Assembly: GCA_025267735.1 (NCBI GenBank)
Contig: CM046311.1
Span: forward strand, 30,237,399-30,301,398
Length of the DNA: 64,000 nucleotides
Origin: Mactra quadrangularis
Lineage: Eukaryota; Mollusca; Bivalvia; Venerida; Mactridae
Reading direction: 5' to 3'
Shown here: piece by piece, positions 21,706 through 33,864 of the stretch
Layout of the letters: each line of letters starts with the position of its first letter
Position numbering within the stretch: the first letter of the stretch is position 1
Notes under the pieces: model-generated
The model's input: only the letters and a program-made list of their open reading frames with translations
The model's database searches: none
What the model was told of the DNA's origin: nothing
Translations under genes and position numbers: made by a program

Positions 21706-24700
21706 CATAAACATTTGCAAAAAAAATATTTTCAAGTATTTTTCTTTTTTGAAAACAGGAAAAATGGACACCCCAATCAAATACATATTTCTAAATCTTC
21801 AAATGACATTTTTTTTTCATCGGATATGAGAATAAGAAGGCTTGGAGAACTTCTTCTAATTTGTTTTACCTACATACATAGAAACAAGATGGCATATTGT
21901 GAGCTGGTCAATTAAGGTAGGTTTTTTTCCCTGGAATCTTTTATTTTTTTTTACAGATATACATTGTTGGATATTTCTTAATTAACAGTCAGAATATAAT
22001 TGTAATTATGTTTACATGCTAAGTCAAATTATTTGACAGACACTATCAACAAAGTAAGTGAATTTCTTTCTAAATTTTCATTCTGAAATCATATTCAACT
22101 GTGAGAATAAAATTGCAGAGACAGAATTTTTGCTCAAACTCAGTGTTTGGCTTGCATTGACTATGGTTAAAGACTGTATAGGCTAATTTCACATTTTGTC
22201 AAAAGCCATATGTTTTAATGTTTACAGTCTAAGAGTTAAACAGTAGGTGCATTATTTTCAATAATATATTTTGGGATTAATTTCTTACTGCATTTTTCTT
22301 TCTTGTTCTTTCCACCTGAAAAATTAATACATTTTTCTAGTGGACAAAAAATAATTTACAATTTTTGAATGATCCAAAGCCATCCAATCCAATAAAGCCC
22401 CAAACCAAAGCCAGTAATAAGACATTCAAGACATGAATATTGAAATGTCAAGTCTTTATGAACAACCCAAAGCAAAATAAATATTAATTAACTAATAAGT
22501 TTAATATGTTTACTACAAGAAATTCTTTGATAAAACTATAGACTAAAATTTGACTTTGAAGCACGAATCTTCAATTTAAGGTTTGAATAGAAATAAAGGA
22601 AAGAATCAGAAAAGACTTTAGCATTTCAAGCTCTTGTAGAACTAAGGTACTACACCAAAACTTGTGTTAGAGGAATTTTAGTTTTAGGAAGAAATTTGCT
22701 TAAGATATTGACATTAACACCACTTTTTAAGTGCTCACTACAGAACTTCCATATTTGTGATCAATTTAAATCAGCAGGTTTAATGTAATGCCATTGTCAG
22801 TAGAATAGAATTGAACAATAGATATATATTAAGAAACAGTCAGTCTTAAAACCTGGTTAATTTTACCGATGCATAAGTCTTGACATAAATTTGGAGCAGT
22901 CCATATTGAAATCAAATGTGATTTATTTAAAGTTGACTTATTTTTAAACTTGAACAGCAAGTACTGTGGAGCCAGGTTAGACTGCAGTAGTGTTGGCCTA
23001 CCATGCTCTATACTGCAGGTACAGGCTACGCAGTTACACCTTAAGCACAGTTACATGTAGGGGCTATGGGTTAAGTAGACATTTTGAGGTCCCTTTAAGT
23101 AGCTGGGTAATACATGTTGGGGATGAATTAAAAACATTAACAGGTGCTAAGTTAGTATTTAGAAATAAAGGAAAATAGAACAATGACTGAAAGCAAAAAA
23201 TCTTAGTTTTAAGTTTCTAATAAGGAAGGTTGGAACAAGTTGAGTTGAAATAAAGTAAAAATGGCTCAATAGAAAAACAAGCATGCTTCATGGGTATAAC
23301 AATCAATATTTTGTGATATAAGAAAATATAAAATACATACAATGTAATATATCAATACACATTTAATAAATGAAACAATTAATACATACAAGTACATAGT
23401 AATCATAGAAAATACATTATTTCACAAGTAAACAAAATGTATAAAAATGAATATAAATACATAGTTCATTATACAAATAGATATATACAAGGTTTGTATT
23501 AAGACTGTCATGATTTCTAAATTTAAATCGGTTGGCTTAAAATGAATTAGAATCGGTTAACTGTCGACCGTTTTTATTAATATTGAACCATTGACATTTG
23601 TCCAAATAATTGGGGTTAAAAATGGGTTGAGTACAAATTAGTGGTTTAAAACTGACTTAATTTTTAATGCATTTAATCAACCCAACCATCCTTTTTGTAT
23701 CATATGAAAAACCCCAATATATAGTCAATATTCTTGTTACATTTCTACAAGCATTAAATCATAGAAACCAGGAATTGTTCTTTACCTAGTAATCTTATAC
23801 AAAAGAAAGTAGAACAATTTTAAGAATGGAAACTGATTTCTAATAGAAATCTAATCATAGCTCATTAACCCAACGATCGTGACAGTCCTAATTAGTACAT
23901 GTATACACAATGGATTTGTTTTTAAATAAAAATAAGTTTGTCATAAAAATAGTGACAACAGACAAAGATTTCATACAAAAAACACAATAATACCAATCAC
24001 TTCACTTATATATGATATATAAATATGTGAAGTAATGTTACTATAAAATATAAAAAATAAACAACTTCTGATAGAATAGCAATAAAAATGAAACTAAGGG
24101 GAATAACTCATACTTTTTCGTTAATTTCATTTTTATGATTATGTCTACTAATAGTTACAGGAACTTTCAACTAATGAAACCTTTGTGGAGGAAATGGCTC
24201 CTAGATGCCTGTAAAAAAATTGGTGAAGATTATAAATGGAAGTCATTTATAACCAAACCACAATATGAAGCAACTTACACATCTTTTTTTCTATTTTAAC
24301 ATTTTCAATGGTTTATAATCAGTTATATAACTTAAAAATAATTAATTGCCATTAATTTTAATGAACACTAGCCCAACCTGTCATATTTAGTAGTAAAATT
24401 ATCAACATGCTTGACAATATAAATACTAGCCAAATTTCATTGTAATTTTTCCCAAGTTTCTGACTAGCCTGAATCAATTTTAATTTGTCTTGGACTTTGG
24501 ACCAGTGAGTTAAAGTGATGACTGCAAAATTTGAGGCTGGTAAAATTGTCAACAGTAGGGAACTTATTCTCCCATAAAAATTGTTCGACTTGTTTTCCTA
24601 TAAAATTGAATATCAAATAATAAATAAATACAATGTGGCATACATGACATGAGGGATATATACAAAGTAATACAACTTATAATACAAGAGTAAATATCAT

Positions 24701-25685
24701 ACATAGGACTAACAAAATGAACATAAAACATAAAAATATTACAACTTTTATAGTGTACAATGTAGTTGACTAGGTGAGTACACAATAATAAACAGAATCT
24801 TATGGTATACAGGTCAATACAGGGGCTTAGCTTCACTTTAGGTCTCCATTCATATATTGTTATACATTCATAAAAATTCAAAATTTAAAAAATCCTAAAA
24901 TACAAAACTTTCATAGTTTTCATAGATCTATATTACACAGAGAATTATAACTTCTAACATTCTGAAATTCAGACTCATTTCTAAACACTTTTCCCTTAAT
25001 TAACTTTACATGTATTACCTATAATGGCGTAGCAAGTTATTTTAGCAAAGATTTCCCAGAGTAAGAGTTTTTGACTGGATCGACTCAACAAAAAAATGTA
25101 AAGAAGGTTGCCCGGTTGGACAACCAGCTATAAATTTTACCAGTCAGAAACATGTTTTCTAGCCGAAAAGAGTCGCTCGAACCCTTACATAGGGGCAATA
25201 GGACGACCTTAAATGTCTAGTCCTAATTTGGTACATTATATGCAGGCAATCTAACCTGCTAAAGTGAAGCTAAGCCTCTGATAAAAAATATTTGTATATA
25301 GTCATGTTACAAAATATATGTACATGTACTCAAAATACAATACAAGTACTAAAAATAAAAAATACCAATACATGTAAAATATACTTAGTTATAAACATTG
25401 TAAATAACTCTGGTCAATAATCCAGCAAAATTTTGGATGAAAAAAAAAGAAGTTTTTTACCTGGAAAAATCTTGATAAAAAATGTAGAATTTGTCGAAAA
25501 AACTTGTCTAGCTGAATTTCTATGAAAAAAATTGGAAAAAAAAACATAAGAAAATTTTAGTTTTGATAGCAAACAAAAAAAAAACATGAATATTATATGC
25601 AATTTATTTAGACAAACATTTAATGTTGTACAGCATTTGTATTGGCAAAAAAGGATTCATTTTGATGTACTTTGACGTGCAAGTT
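21706..25685. other. Non-coding AT-rich DNA between ELAV-like paralogues 2 and 3
   Basis: No coding exon recognised on either strand. Some purine/pyrimidine runs and ACATGTACATGTA-type low-complexity stretches occur. Leader exons of paralogue 2 could be here. Confidence 0.4.
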
Positions 25686-25697
25686 GCTACCAATGTC

Positions 25698-26078
25698 CCA
25701 ATCTCCATAAGCAGATATCCTGTAGAGTGTTGTCATACAGGATCTCTAAGTACTCAATGGAGGGTCACGTCGAGATGACCTTTATGTCCACCAATCAATG
25801 CGAAATACTATAAATAACATTTTGATTTCGTAACTTCTATTTTTAGACCAAGGTTTGCAAGCTAATTTACCAGCGGTACTGTTCACAGTCTGCGATTGGA
25901 CAGCTCATTTCAAATTGCGTGACGTAGACAATGTAAACAAGTTACTAATCGTAACAATTTTGTCATGAATATTATGATTACAAAAGGTCACCTGAACGTG
26001 ACTCTTATTTGAAAATGGCCAGATCTAAATTAGCGAGTAGGCGAGTGGAAAATTTTAGATCAGGCTTTAATCAGATTG
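25698..26078. mobile_element. Non-autonomous TIR element (381 bp), copy 1, 8-bp target duplication
   Basis: It starts CCAATCTCCATAAGC and ends AATCAGATTG, giving short inverted ends. CCAATGTC repeats at both sides (25690-25697 and 26079-26086). Copy 2 at 43486-43851 shares long blocks (CAGATATCCTGTAGAG, TTTTTAGACCAAGGTTTGCA, AATTAGCGAGTAGG) but has a different duplication. That proves independent insertion. An 8-bp duplication suits hAT or P-type transposases. A partial relative lies at about 61810-61910. Confidence 0.8.
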
Positions 26079-26089
26079 CCAATGTCTAT

Positions 26090-27980
26090 AAGAAAACCAG
26101 CATACATGTACGAATTTAAATTTAAAACAGTGATTTTTCAGAACAAATCCCTATGGTGTTATTTTCATCAAAACTGTGGCAACCTTAATAGAAATTTTAC
26201 TTGAACTAATTAAATAAAATCTTATATTTAGTCAACACCAGTTTCATAGGCAGTTAAATTATCTGCTATTCCTGATAAAGCAGAAGTTAAACCCAGTAAA
26301 AAATCACTATGACGAAATGGTTTTGATTTTCAACACAATTTTTTAATGCATTGCATTAGATTGATTTCTTAACTAGTTCATTTTAATCAGACAAGAATAG
26401 TTCACTATCTGTAGCAAATTAATTTTCAAGATGTTTTTGGGGCGTTTCCTTATTTTAATATAAAAAAAATTACCTTCTGCCAAAGTTGTTTTGCCTAGCA
26501 AAAAACTGTTTCTTCAAAAAAAATTCCACACACACGCTAAAAAATGAAAAAAAAAAAATTTGATAAAAATTATCTCTTTCAAAGAACTGACCTGTTAGAC
26601 ATGACAAAATATTAGTAAAAATGTTCATTTAGTAGAAAGAAAAGTACATGAAGTTGTATTGGTTGCTCCATTAAACTCACCTCATTGAAAACTGCCCTTA
26701 CATTGCCTTTATCAACTAGCTTGCAGCTGGGGTCTTATCATAATTGCTTCAAGCTTTGGAAAATTATTTCATATAGTTTGGTAAGTTATTTGTTACTATA
26801 TGACTATAAATCTGACTAGAGCTTCATATACACCAACCCAAGGTAGCTACCACATTCTATATAAAATACACATGTACATGTACAGGTTGCAGTGATGGTT
26901 CCATTTGTATAGCATTTTTTAAAACCCAACCAGGGTTGGGTTTTTTCTAGCAAAAATGAGTTTTTTCCTTTCCAGTGGCAAAAACTGGTATAAACCGGCA
27001 ATAATTGGGAAAAAACAGCAAAAAAGTTGAAGCTGGAACCATGACGGCCACCTATCTGTACAGGCACGTGTATGCCTATATGTATCAGGTGAAGTTTAAT
27101 TAGACTGTGCTCAGTTGAAATATCATTTCAACATACTGACATCAAACAGAAATATCCTTAGAGACTGACTTTTGAAATGGTGAACTTCAGCCACAAAATC
27201 AACACAGCTTCATTGATACCAACACCTTCTACAACCAGGTAAAAGCCATTCACTGACTGGATACAGGCATCAAAATAAATACATGTCATACAATTCACGG
27301 GCTTTAACTTGTGTCTATGGGTAGACCTGATGTCAAACTCATTCTCCTGATAAAAATACTCTTTCTGAGTTTGACAAAAATGGGATGAAAACTGTCTGAC
27401 ATAGCCGACTTGTCTAATGATCATTAGTCATAGTTTACAAATTCTTTTCTAATAAGATTACATTCATATGTTTTATTATTGATAAAATTAGAACAGAAGG
27501 GCAGCATAGAGCCAGCATGGCAGAGTGGTTACAATTTGAACTTCGTATTCATAGGATAGCAAGATTAGCAATGGTTTAAATCACATCCATAACCCATCTC
27601 CTTGTCTCCTTATACAGGAAACATAATCCTACCATCTTAGTACTGGATGGGAGAACAGGAAGCAGACTTCTGAGTCATTAATCTAAGTTGTTAGTCGTAT
27701 TTTCACTATCTAATTTAAACAAATTTCTATAATAATACTTGAATTGGAAATATTTTGGATATGAAATTAAGTTATTTTGTGAAACTTGAAGCAGGTCATA
27801 AACAGTTTACTACATGATCAACAAGAGATTGTGTCTTAGTTTCAATACTTTAATCACATTACAATACGTTACATAATTGAAGACAAGAATGGTTACTTAA
27901 CAACATACAAAACAAACATAGAATGTAAATAATACAATATAATTATGAAAGTAGAAAATAAATTATGTTCACCGCAGTGC
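26090..27980. other. Non-coding DNA with one SINE fragment
   Basis: No coding region recognised. At about 27510-27690 a plus-strand SINE family C piece is seen (GCCAGCATGGCAGAGTGGTTAC head). Confidence 0.45.
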
Positions 27981-27982
27981 TT

Positions 27983-29260
27983 GAACTGACAGCAGTCTTT
28001 GCGAATACCGTCGGACCGCCGGACATGTCCGGTAAAAAATCGGCCGGTCCGACGTGAAAATCAGGATCGACGGACCGAATGTCCGGTAACAGTAAATTGT
28101 ACCGGATAACGTACTTTTATACCTAACCACGTAATTTTCACGGACGCGTCATTTTTATGCACCGTGCAAAAAGTTTGCAACATCAAGAGAGTTTATCTGC
28201 TAAACGGTGTTCCGTTGAAAAAGAACGTTGACCAGGTGATTTCTATAACATTTTTTGAGATAATGATTAAGTTTATGTATTTTGAAGGGGTCCAACCGTG
28301 ACTCAAACAATTTAATAAAGTAAATAATGAAAGTAAAAAAATCGAGGCCACCAGGTTGGAGGGAATATATTTTAGGAGGGTTTGAATTGTTTTACTGTAG
28401 TCTGATTTTTTCTCATTGGCATTGCCGTGATCGTTAGCTTTGAATATTTAACAGCAGAATTTGTTATAATTGATTAACTAGATTATTGATATGACAAATG
28501 CTGACTTTAATATTTGTTGTCTAGTGTAATTTAGTCATAGTTGACTCACGATTTGCTACATTTACGGTTCAACTCTTAGGACCATCATATCAGGGATGTT
28601 ATATAGAATCCCTGATCATATGGATTGTCTTTGTAGCATAACCTGCTTAATTTTGGGACTGCTTTCATCTTAAATTAAGCATTTGATGACTTAAAAAATC
28701 ATACAAAATGAAAACCAAGGTTGTTTAATCAGTGGAACTTTACTTTAGAAGTTTTAAAGAGGAGAAAGTACCTGATAACTTGATTATGTTGCATATGTAT
28801 ATCTGTTATGATTAATTAAGTAGAATACCAAGTATTATTACGTTGTAATAGTTTATATTATACGTAATGTTGTGTATATGTTGCAGACTACATCATTGAG
28901 ACCAATAACACTTCAGTATACCAGTCAAACTACTACTGGCATAATGGAATCTGATGTTGACGATAACAACATTGTAAATGACGAGCCATCTTTCGATATA
29001 TTGTACCAAAGTCAACAAGAAACTGTTTATGATATCTATGATGATGATTATCAATGTGAAGCTGACTACATGTATATAAAATAACTGTTGAACCTCATTC
29101 ATGATAAATAAACGGCATTAAAAATTCAAGTTTGTGTTATGCCTTTTTTGCTTTATTTTTTTGGTCTGGTAAACTTTCATTCGGTCTGGTAAAAGTTTGT
29201 TGTTTACCAGACCGAATGTCCTGTAAACTTTTTAGCCTATTCGCAAAGACGGTCAGACAG
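27983..29260. mobile_element. 1.25-kb TIR element containing an exon-like segment
   Basis: The ends are inverted: AACTGACAGCAGTCTTTGCG.. at left and GAATA-side TATTCGCAAAGACGGTCAG at right (shared core GTCTTTGCGAATA, 27995-28007 and 29238-29250). CGGACCG and ACCGAATGTCC motifs near both ends recur in both orientations. No transposase frame is visible. It lies just 3' of ELAV-like paralogue 3. The target duplication could not be fixed, so the superfamily is open. Confidence 0.6.
28887..29084 (+). pseudogene. Exon-like acidic reading frame inside the TIR element
   Basis: An acceptor (ATATGTTGCAG, ending 28886) opens a frame of 65 codons that is rich in Asp, Gln and Tyr (VDDNNIVNDE, YDIYDDDYQ) and ends in a stop at 29082-29084. 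An AATAAA follows at 29107-29112. This has the layout of a 3' terminal exon. No family is recognised. It could be a remnant of the element's own gene, a captured host exon, or chance. Confidence 0.3.
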
Positions 29261-29734
29261 TTAATTGTTAATGAAGTATTAACTTATTAAACTGTTTACA
29301 CGATTTAAAGAGTTAAAATTAAATTATTAACAGTAAATAAATCATGCTTTACTTAAGACACATTATTTCAAAAATGAAAGAAAATAACAACTTTCAGAAA
29401 ATTTCATGAATGTAATTAACATTTTAATGTGTTCACAAATGACATTTTATATCCCAAGTCTTCAAGAGCACAACACTCTTTTGACAATGTGAGAAAATGC
29501 TTTTCATGAATCAGTAGTATAAGTAAGGTTTTGTTTGAACTTATTAACATATTACCCATACTCGAGTCTTTCACTTTCATAGCCAAGATTTAAAACTTCA
29601 AATTTAATCTCCATTAGAACTTAATAATTATGTTAAACCACTACTGATGTCATTGTTAATAAAAAGTTATATATCTAAACTTTACGAAGTTTCAACACAT
29701 TTTGTGAATTCAAGTAACATCAGAAAGCTCCTTT
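29261..29734. other. 3' flank of ELAV-like paralogue 3
   Basis: AT-rich non-coding sequence, probably partly 3' UTR in the minus sense; no clear signal seen. Confidence 0.4.
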
Positions 29735-30685
29735 TCAATTATATTTAAATCTAACTTGTAGTTGTCTCCCTCTATAAAACATTCCATCCATTGTATAGAT
29801 GGCGCTTTCAGACGCTTGGTAAGTATCAAATGTTAGAAATGCATAACCTTTGCACATTTGAGAACCAACATCACGCACTATGTCTATTTTCTTTAATCCA
29901 CCAAACTGGGCAAACAAATTGTATATTTCCTGTTCAGTCACATATTCACCTATGTTATATAAAAACACACAAGCTGGACTAGGTCCAGCAGATACCACAG
30001 GTTGAATCTTACGTCCATGAACTTGTTGCGAGTGGGGACGTGTCTGAGCATATGGATGTGGTCCCCTTTGTGGAGATGAGGGACCAGTTTGATCAGAGGA
30101 TTTTTGCCACTGGGGCCACTGGGCTGGTTTCACTGATGGCTCTTCCATCTTAACTTTTAATTTATCTTTAGCATTTTCAGGTAAAAATTCATTCATTGCA
30201 GTCACAGCTTTCTGAGCATCTCCCCATTTTTCAAAATAAACAAAACCCACTCTTCTAGAACGGTTAGTAACACTGTCACGTAATACTCTCACTTTAACAA
30301 TTCTTCCAAATCTTACAAATAATTGTTTAAACTGTTCCTCATCATACTTCCATGGTATTTGTTGCACTATTACTTTAGATGCTTGTTTCAAAGAGTCATC
30401 AATTGGTTCAGAGAAAGCCACACGAAGTTTCTTTTTACCTAACTGTAAACCATCAACATTTTCAATTCCTTTCTTAGCATCGTTCAATTTCTCATACTCC
30501 ACGAAACCATAGCCCAGACTTTTCTTGTTAGTTTGATTTCGAGCCACTCGGACAGATTTTACACTTCCGAACATTTTGAACGTAGACTTGAGCTCCTCTT
30601 CAGTAAAATAATCAGGCAAGTTGTTCACGATCAAAGTATGCTGCTTCATCATCAGGCCACCAGTACTGAAACCACCAGTGGCCAT
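29735..30685 (-). CDS. Diverged ELAV/Hu-like RNA-binding protein, three RRMs, single coding exon (paralogue 3)
   Basis: 316 aa, the shortest of the three. The ATG at 30685 is the first in-frame Met. A splice acceptor (GTCTATTTCAG) ends at 30738, giving a leader of 52 nt. RRM1 is about residues 16-92 (LIVNNL, LGYGFVEY). RRM2 is about 103-180 (VIVQQI, RRVGFVYF, so the usual RNP1 Gly is Arg). The Pro/Gln-rich hinge is short (PAQWPQWQ, GPHPYAQTRPHSQ). RRM3 is about 235-316 (VFLYNI, KGYAFLTF, with Ala for Gly). The hinge motif of the other copies is hardly recognisable (GRKIQPV). The ELAV order of two close RRMs, a hinge and a C-terminal RRM3 is kept, but the RNA-contact positions have drifted, suggesting changed specificity (inference). 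Confidence 0.85.
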   Translation of the reverse strand: MATGGFSTGGLMMKQHTLIVNNLPDYFTEEELKSTFKMFGSVKSVRVARNQTNKKSLGYGFVEYEKLNDAKKGIENVDGLQLGKKKLRVAFSEPIDDSLKQASKVIVQQIPWKYDEEQFKQLFVRFGRIVKVRVLRDSVTNRSRRVGFVYFEKWGDAQKAVTAMNEFLPENAKDKLKVKMEEPSVKPAQWPQWQKSSDQTGPSSPQRGPHPYAQTRPHSQQVHGRKIQPVVSAGPSPACVFLYNIGEYVTEQEIYNLFAQFGGLKKIDIVRDVGSQMCKGYAFLTFDTYQASESAIYTMDGMFYRGRQLQVRFKYN

Positions 30686-30705
30686 ACTTGAAATTTTTCA
30701 CTTAC

Positions 30706-30737
30706 CAGACAGACACCAAGTTGTAACTGACTTCAAC
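30706..30737 (-). other. Candidate 32-nt leader mini-exon with its own donor
   Basis: On the minus strand an acceptor ends at 30738, and a strong donor (CTG then GTAAGTGA) starts at 30705, still upstream of the ATG of paralogue 3. If the donor is ignored, the exon runs into the coding frame. If it is used, the next good acceptors found are those of paralogue 2 (21681) and paralogue 1 (12060). Confidence 0.35.
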
Positions 30738-30740
30738 CTG

Positions 30741-33700
30741 AAATAGACATGAACACATCTTGTAATATTTACAATCAAACAAATCCTGAAAGCATAAAAA
30801 CAAAACAGATTTGTCATATCTGCCTGCAGGTAGTTACTCAAGGCCAAGATTATTATTATAGATATTTCAAAAAATTAAATTCATTCTTTTAACAATTGTA
30901 TTTTTCTGAATGAATTTATAAACAATTTACAAAATTTGTTTTAAATACCTTCAGAATTATGTTCTGACAATATGCAACATGATATACCCAGTATCATAGT
31001 TTTCACATGACAACAAACCTCCAAGAAAAAAACTTCATTCCTTACCCCAAATATGATAAGCTTTTCCCACAAATCTAAATTAAAATTGCAATATTTGAAT
31101 TTCAGATTTGCATTGTATATGAAGGGATCGAATAGCACTTTAAAGTATTTGCACCTCAATTTTAATGAAATTCAAGTTTCCTAAGCAGATTTAAGAGCTC
31201 CCAAAATAAAAAAATATCTGTACATAGTAATTAGACAAATGCCGAGCTTGAAGACTGATTGCCATAATATAATGATGAAAAAAATGTAAGGATTTTAAAA
31301 AGAAAAAAATCTGACAAATGAAGAATCCTGTTCAAAAATGAAAATTGATAAAAAAACTTTACAATGATTACAGATTATTGCAATGAACAACAAGTTTGTT
31401 ATCACATGTAATTGGTTATCACTGGTAACCCAAGATTTATTTTCTTCTATAATATTATCAAAATTCTATAAGGCCAACAAAAAACTCCATTGTTTTGGCA
31501 GGTAATAAAAAGAACTGTCTCTAATATTTTAAAAAAATCTTATCTATAATTCATAAGTCCTTTGAGTTACCACAGAATAACAAGAACATCAGAAACTGCT
31601 TTTGTATTTAAGTATAGTATACCTGTATTTAAGTGCAGAGCTTTTTTTCAGTACTTGGGGAAGGGGCCTGGGTCCATTTTATATATATAACATTTGGTGA
31701 AATTTTATCGCAATTTCATAGAAAGGGGAACAAAATAGCCAAGGTAAACTCCAAATTTGGGGAAAACTGCATGATTTTAAAGAAATTTCAAGGGGGGGTG
31801 GCGCCAGTTAACGGCCCCTGATATATAAGGGAAAAAAAAGGCCTGAAGTGTATCATAGTATGTGACTTAAATGCTTCATCATAAAGTTATTAAAAATGTA
31901 AGAGAAACAAATTCCCCAAGGGCTCATGAAAACTTTCCTGTGTTGAACAATTGGTCCAAAGACAAGTCATACAAAATTTTACAGGACTGAAATGACCATT
32001 AACTAAACCTTAACTAGACATTGCCACATCAACTGGCAAAATTTCATTGAAATTAATCAATTATTCAGTACATTTTTATTTGAACATTAATTCTGCCCAT
32101 AATACAATAATGGATCCACAGAACCATTTCATAACATGCGGTGAACCTTAATTCAACCTACACATAAAAAGTTTATTATTATAGGCCTGAACCACTTTGA
32201 CTTTTCATGATCAGTTTGGGTCAAAATATAAAAATTCAACCTTTAATTTAGTTTTCTTCTCTACAATTTCTTATTATTCCAGCATTTCGTGTAATGTGAA
32301 GTGCATGCTCCTAGTAACTTATATGTAAAAGGTTTAATGAAAAAATCAGTACTTTTTAGTGGTGAAACAACGCACTGTTCCACTTATTGAAAATACTGGG
32401 TTTTTTTTAGATTAACCTTCAACATAATTATAGCTTACTTTTTATAAGGAGTTGGCACTTCCTTTATCAAACAAAAAATAGAATGGTGAAATAATATCCA
32501 ATAAAAATAATGCAAGAAAAACTTGAATGGAAAGTTGTTTATTTGATATTGTGACCCACACGATCGTAAGAAGTCGTGTGTTATAGGGTCAGTGATAGAT
32601 GTATGTGAATAATAAATGTAACAGATACCACAAGGACTATATAAACATAGCTGAAGAGGCAAACTTGAACAGTTTTAACTAATAGTAATACAGTGGTACA
32701 TAACAATAAAAAACATACAACATATAAATAATTCATAATGATAATAATACCAATAAACTATAGATAAATAATAATATATTACCTTATATAAACACAGTCA
32801 TCTATATAGTTTGTTCCTTTATCAAAAAACTTCTGCCAAGTCACCAAAAATGGAGAGAAAAAAACGGCTAACTACCCATTATCCATTGGTCATACTTTAA
32901 ACATATCTTTATTTAGATAAATAGTCATAAAAACATAATACAATAACACATAAGCATAATAAATACAATAACTGGGTACTAACACAATGTATGGAATGGG
33001 CCTGAAGCTGAGAATAGGGAAACCAATTTATCAACCTATATCTAATTTGGTTTTTGATGATGAATGCAATGGATTTACCTTTTAACCCTAATATAACTTG
33101 GACTCACACTACAGTGAACACAGTTATATATGTTAAAATTATTCAATTTCAAACTGTGTTGAGGATCAAGAATGGGCCCTTAACTTCACTGTTCAGTATG
33201 TGACTAATTTCAGTATAACTAGGGGGACAAATCTAGGATAAGATTAATCTTTTTCAATTGGTTTTTTTTTCTAATTGTGAACTTATCACTCCACCAAGTC
33301 ATTTCTCCACCCTAATATACAGCTCTAGCCATAAATTATCACCTTCACACTTTTGTAAACGTATTACTTGTTTTTAAATTTTACCAATACATATTAAGAA
33401 ATTATAACATTGATGACCTTGTTTTACTTCAATTTCTTAAACAATGATTATTTTTCATGAAATTTTTATTTTCATCTCAATTCCAAGGTAAAAATTCAAT
33501 TTTGAATTTTGGTAAAACAATGTATTTTTCATGTGTGAAAACATGGATAATTTTACACACAAAAAACTCTTAGGTCGGCGAAATATGCTAGGTAGGGTCA
33601 GGTTGCCCATTACAAATGAATTTTTTAGGCCTAAAATAAAGCAAACAGTACCATGCATGTAGATGATTTTGACATGAAAAAATAAGATGTCTTCAGTTTC

Positions 33701-33850
33701 ATTTTGAATGCAGTCACTAAAATAGTGATTTTCTCTAGTATTTTGAACATGTCCACAGTTCAGCACTAAGAGTGTCCCGTGATTCCGAGGATTCCACAAA
33801 CTTGGGGAGGAACCCCCCCCCCCCTGTGATTTAATTTTGGGATTTTAATA
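30741..33850. other. Non-coding DNA upstream of the ELAV-like cluster
   Basis: No coding exon recognised. A repeat at about 31640-31825 (GCAATTTCATAG, CCAAATTTGGGGAAAACTGC) recurs at 54440-54520 and, split by an insertion, at 55740-55830/56925-56960. A G-run (31790) and a C-run (33808-33824) are present. The promoter and leader exon of the ELAV-like genes may be in or beyond this stretch. Confidence 0.4.
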
Positions 33851-33864
33851 GGATTCCTGAAAAG

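Noticed and set aside
24564..24881. 105-codon minus-strand frame rich in Cys, Tyr and Ile
   Set aside because: No domain, no splice or promoter context, and composition as expected from AT-rich non-coding DNA.
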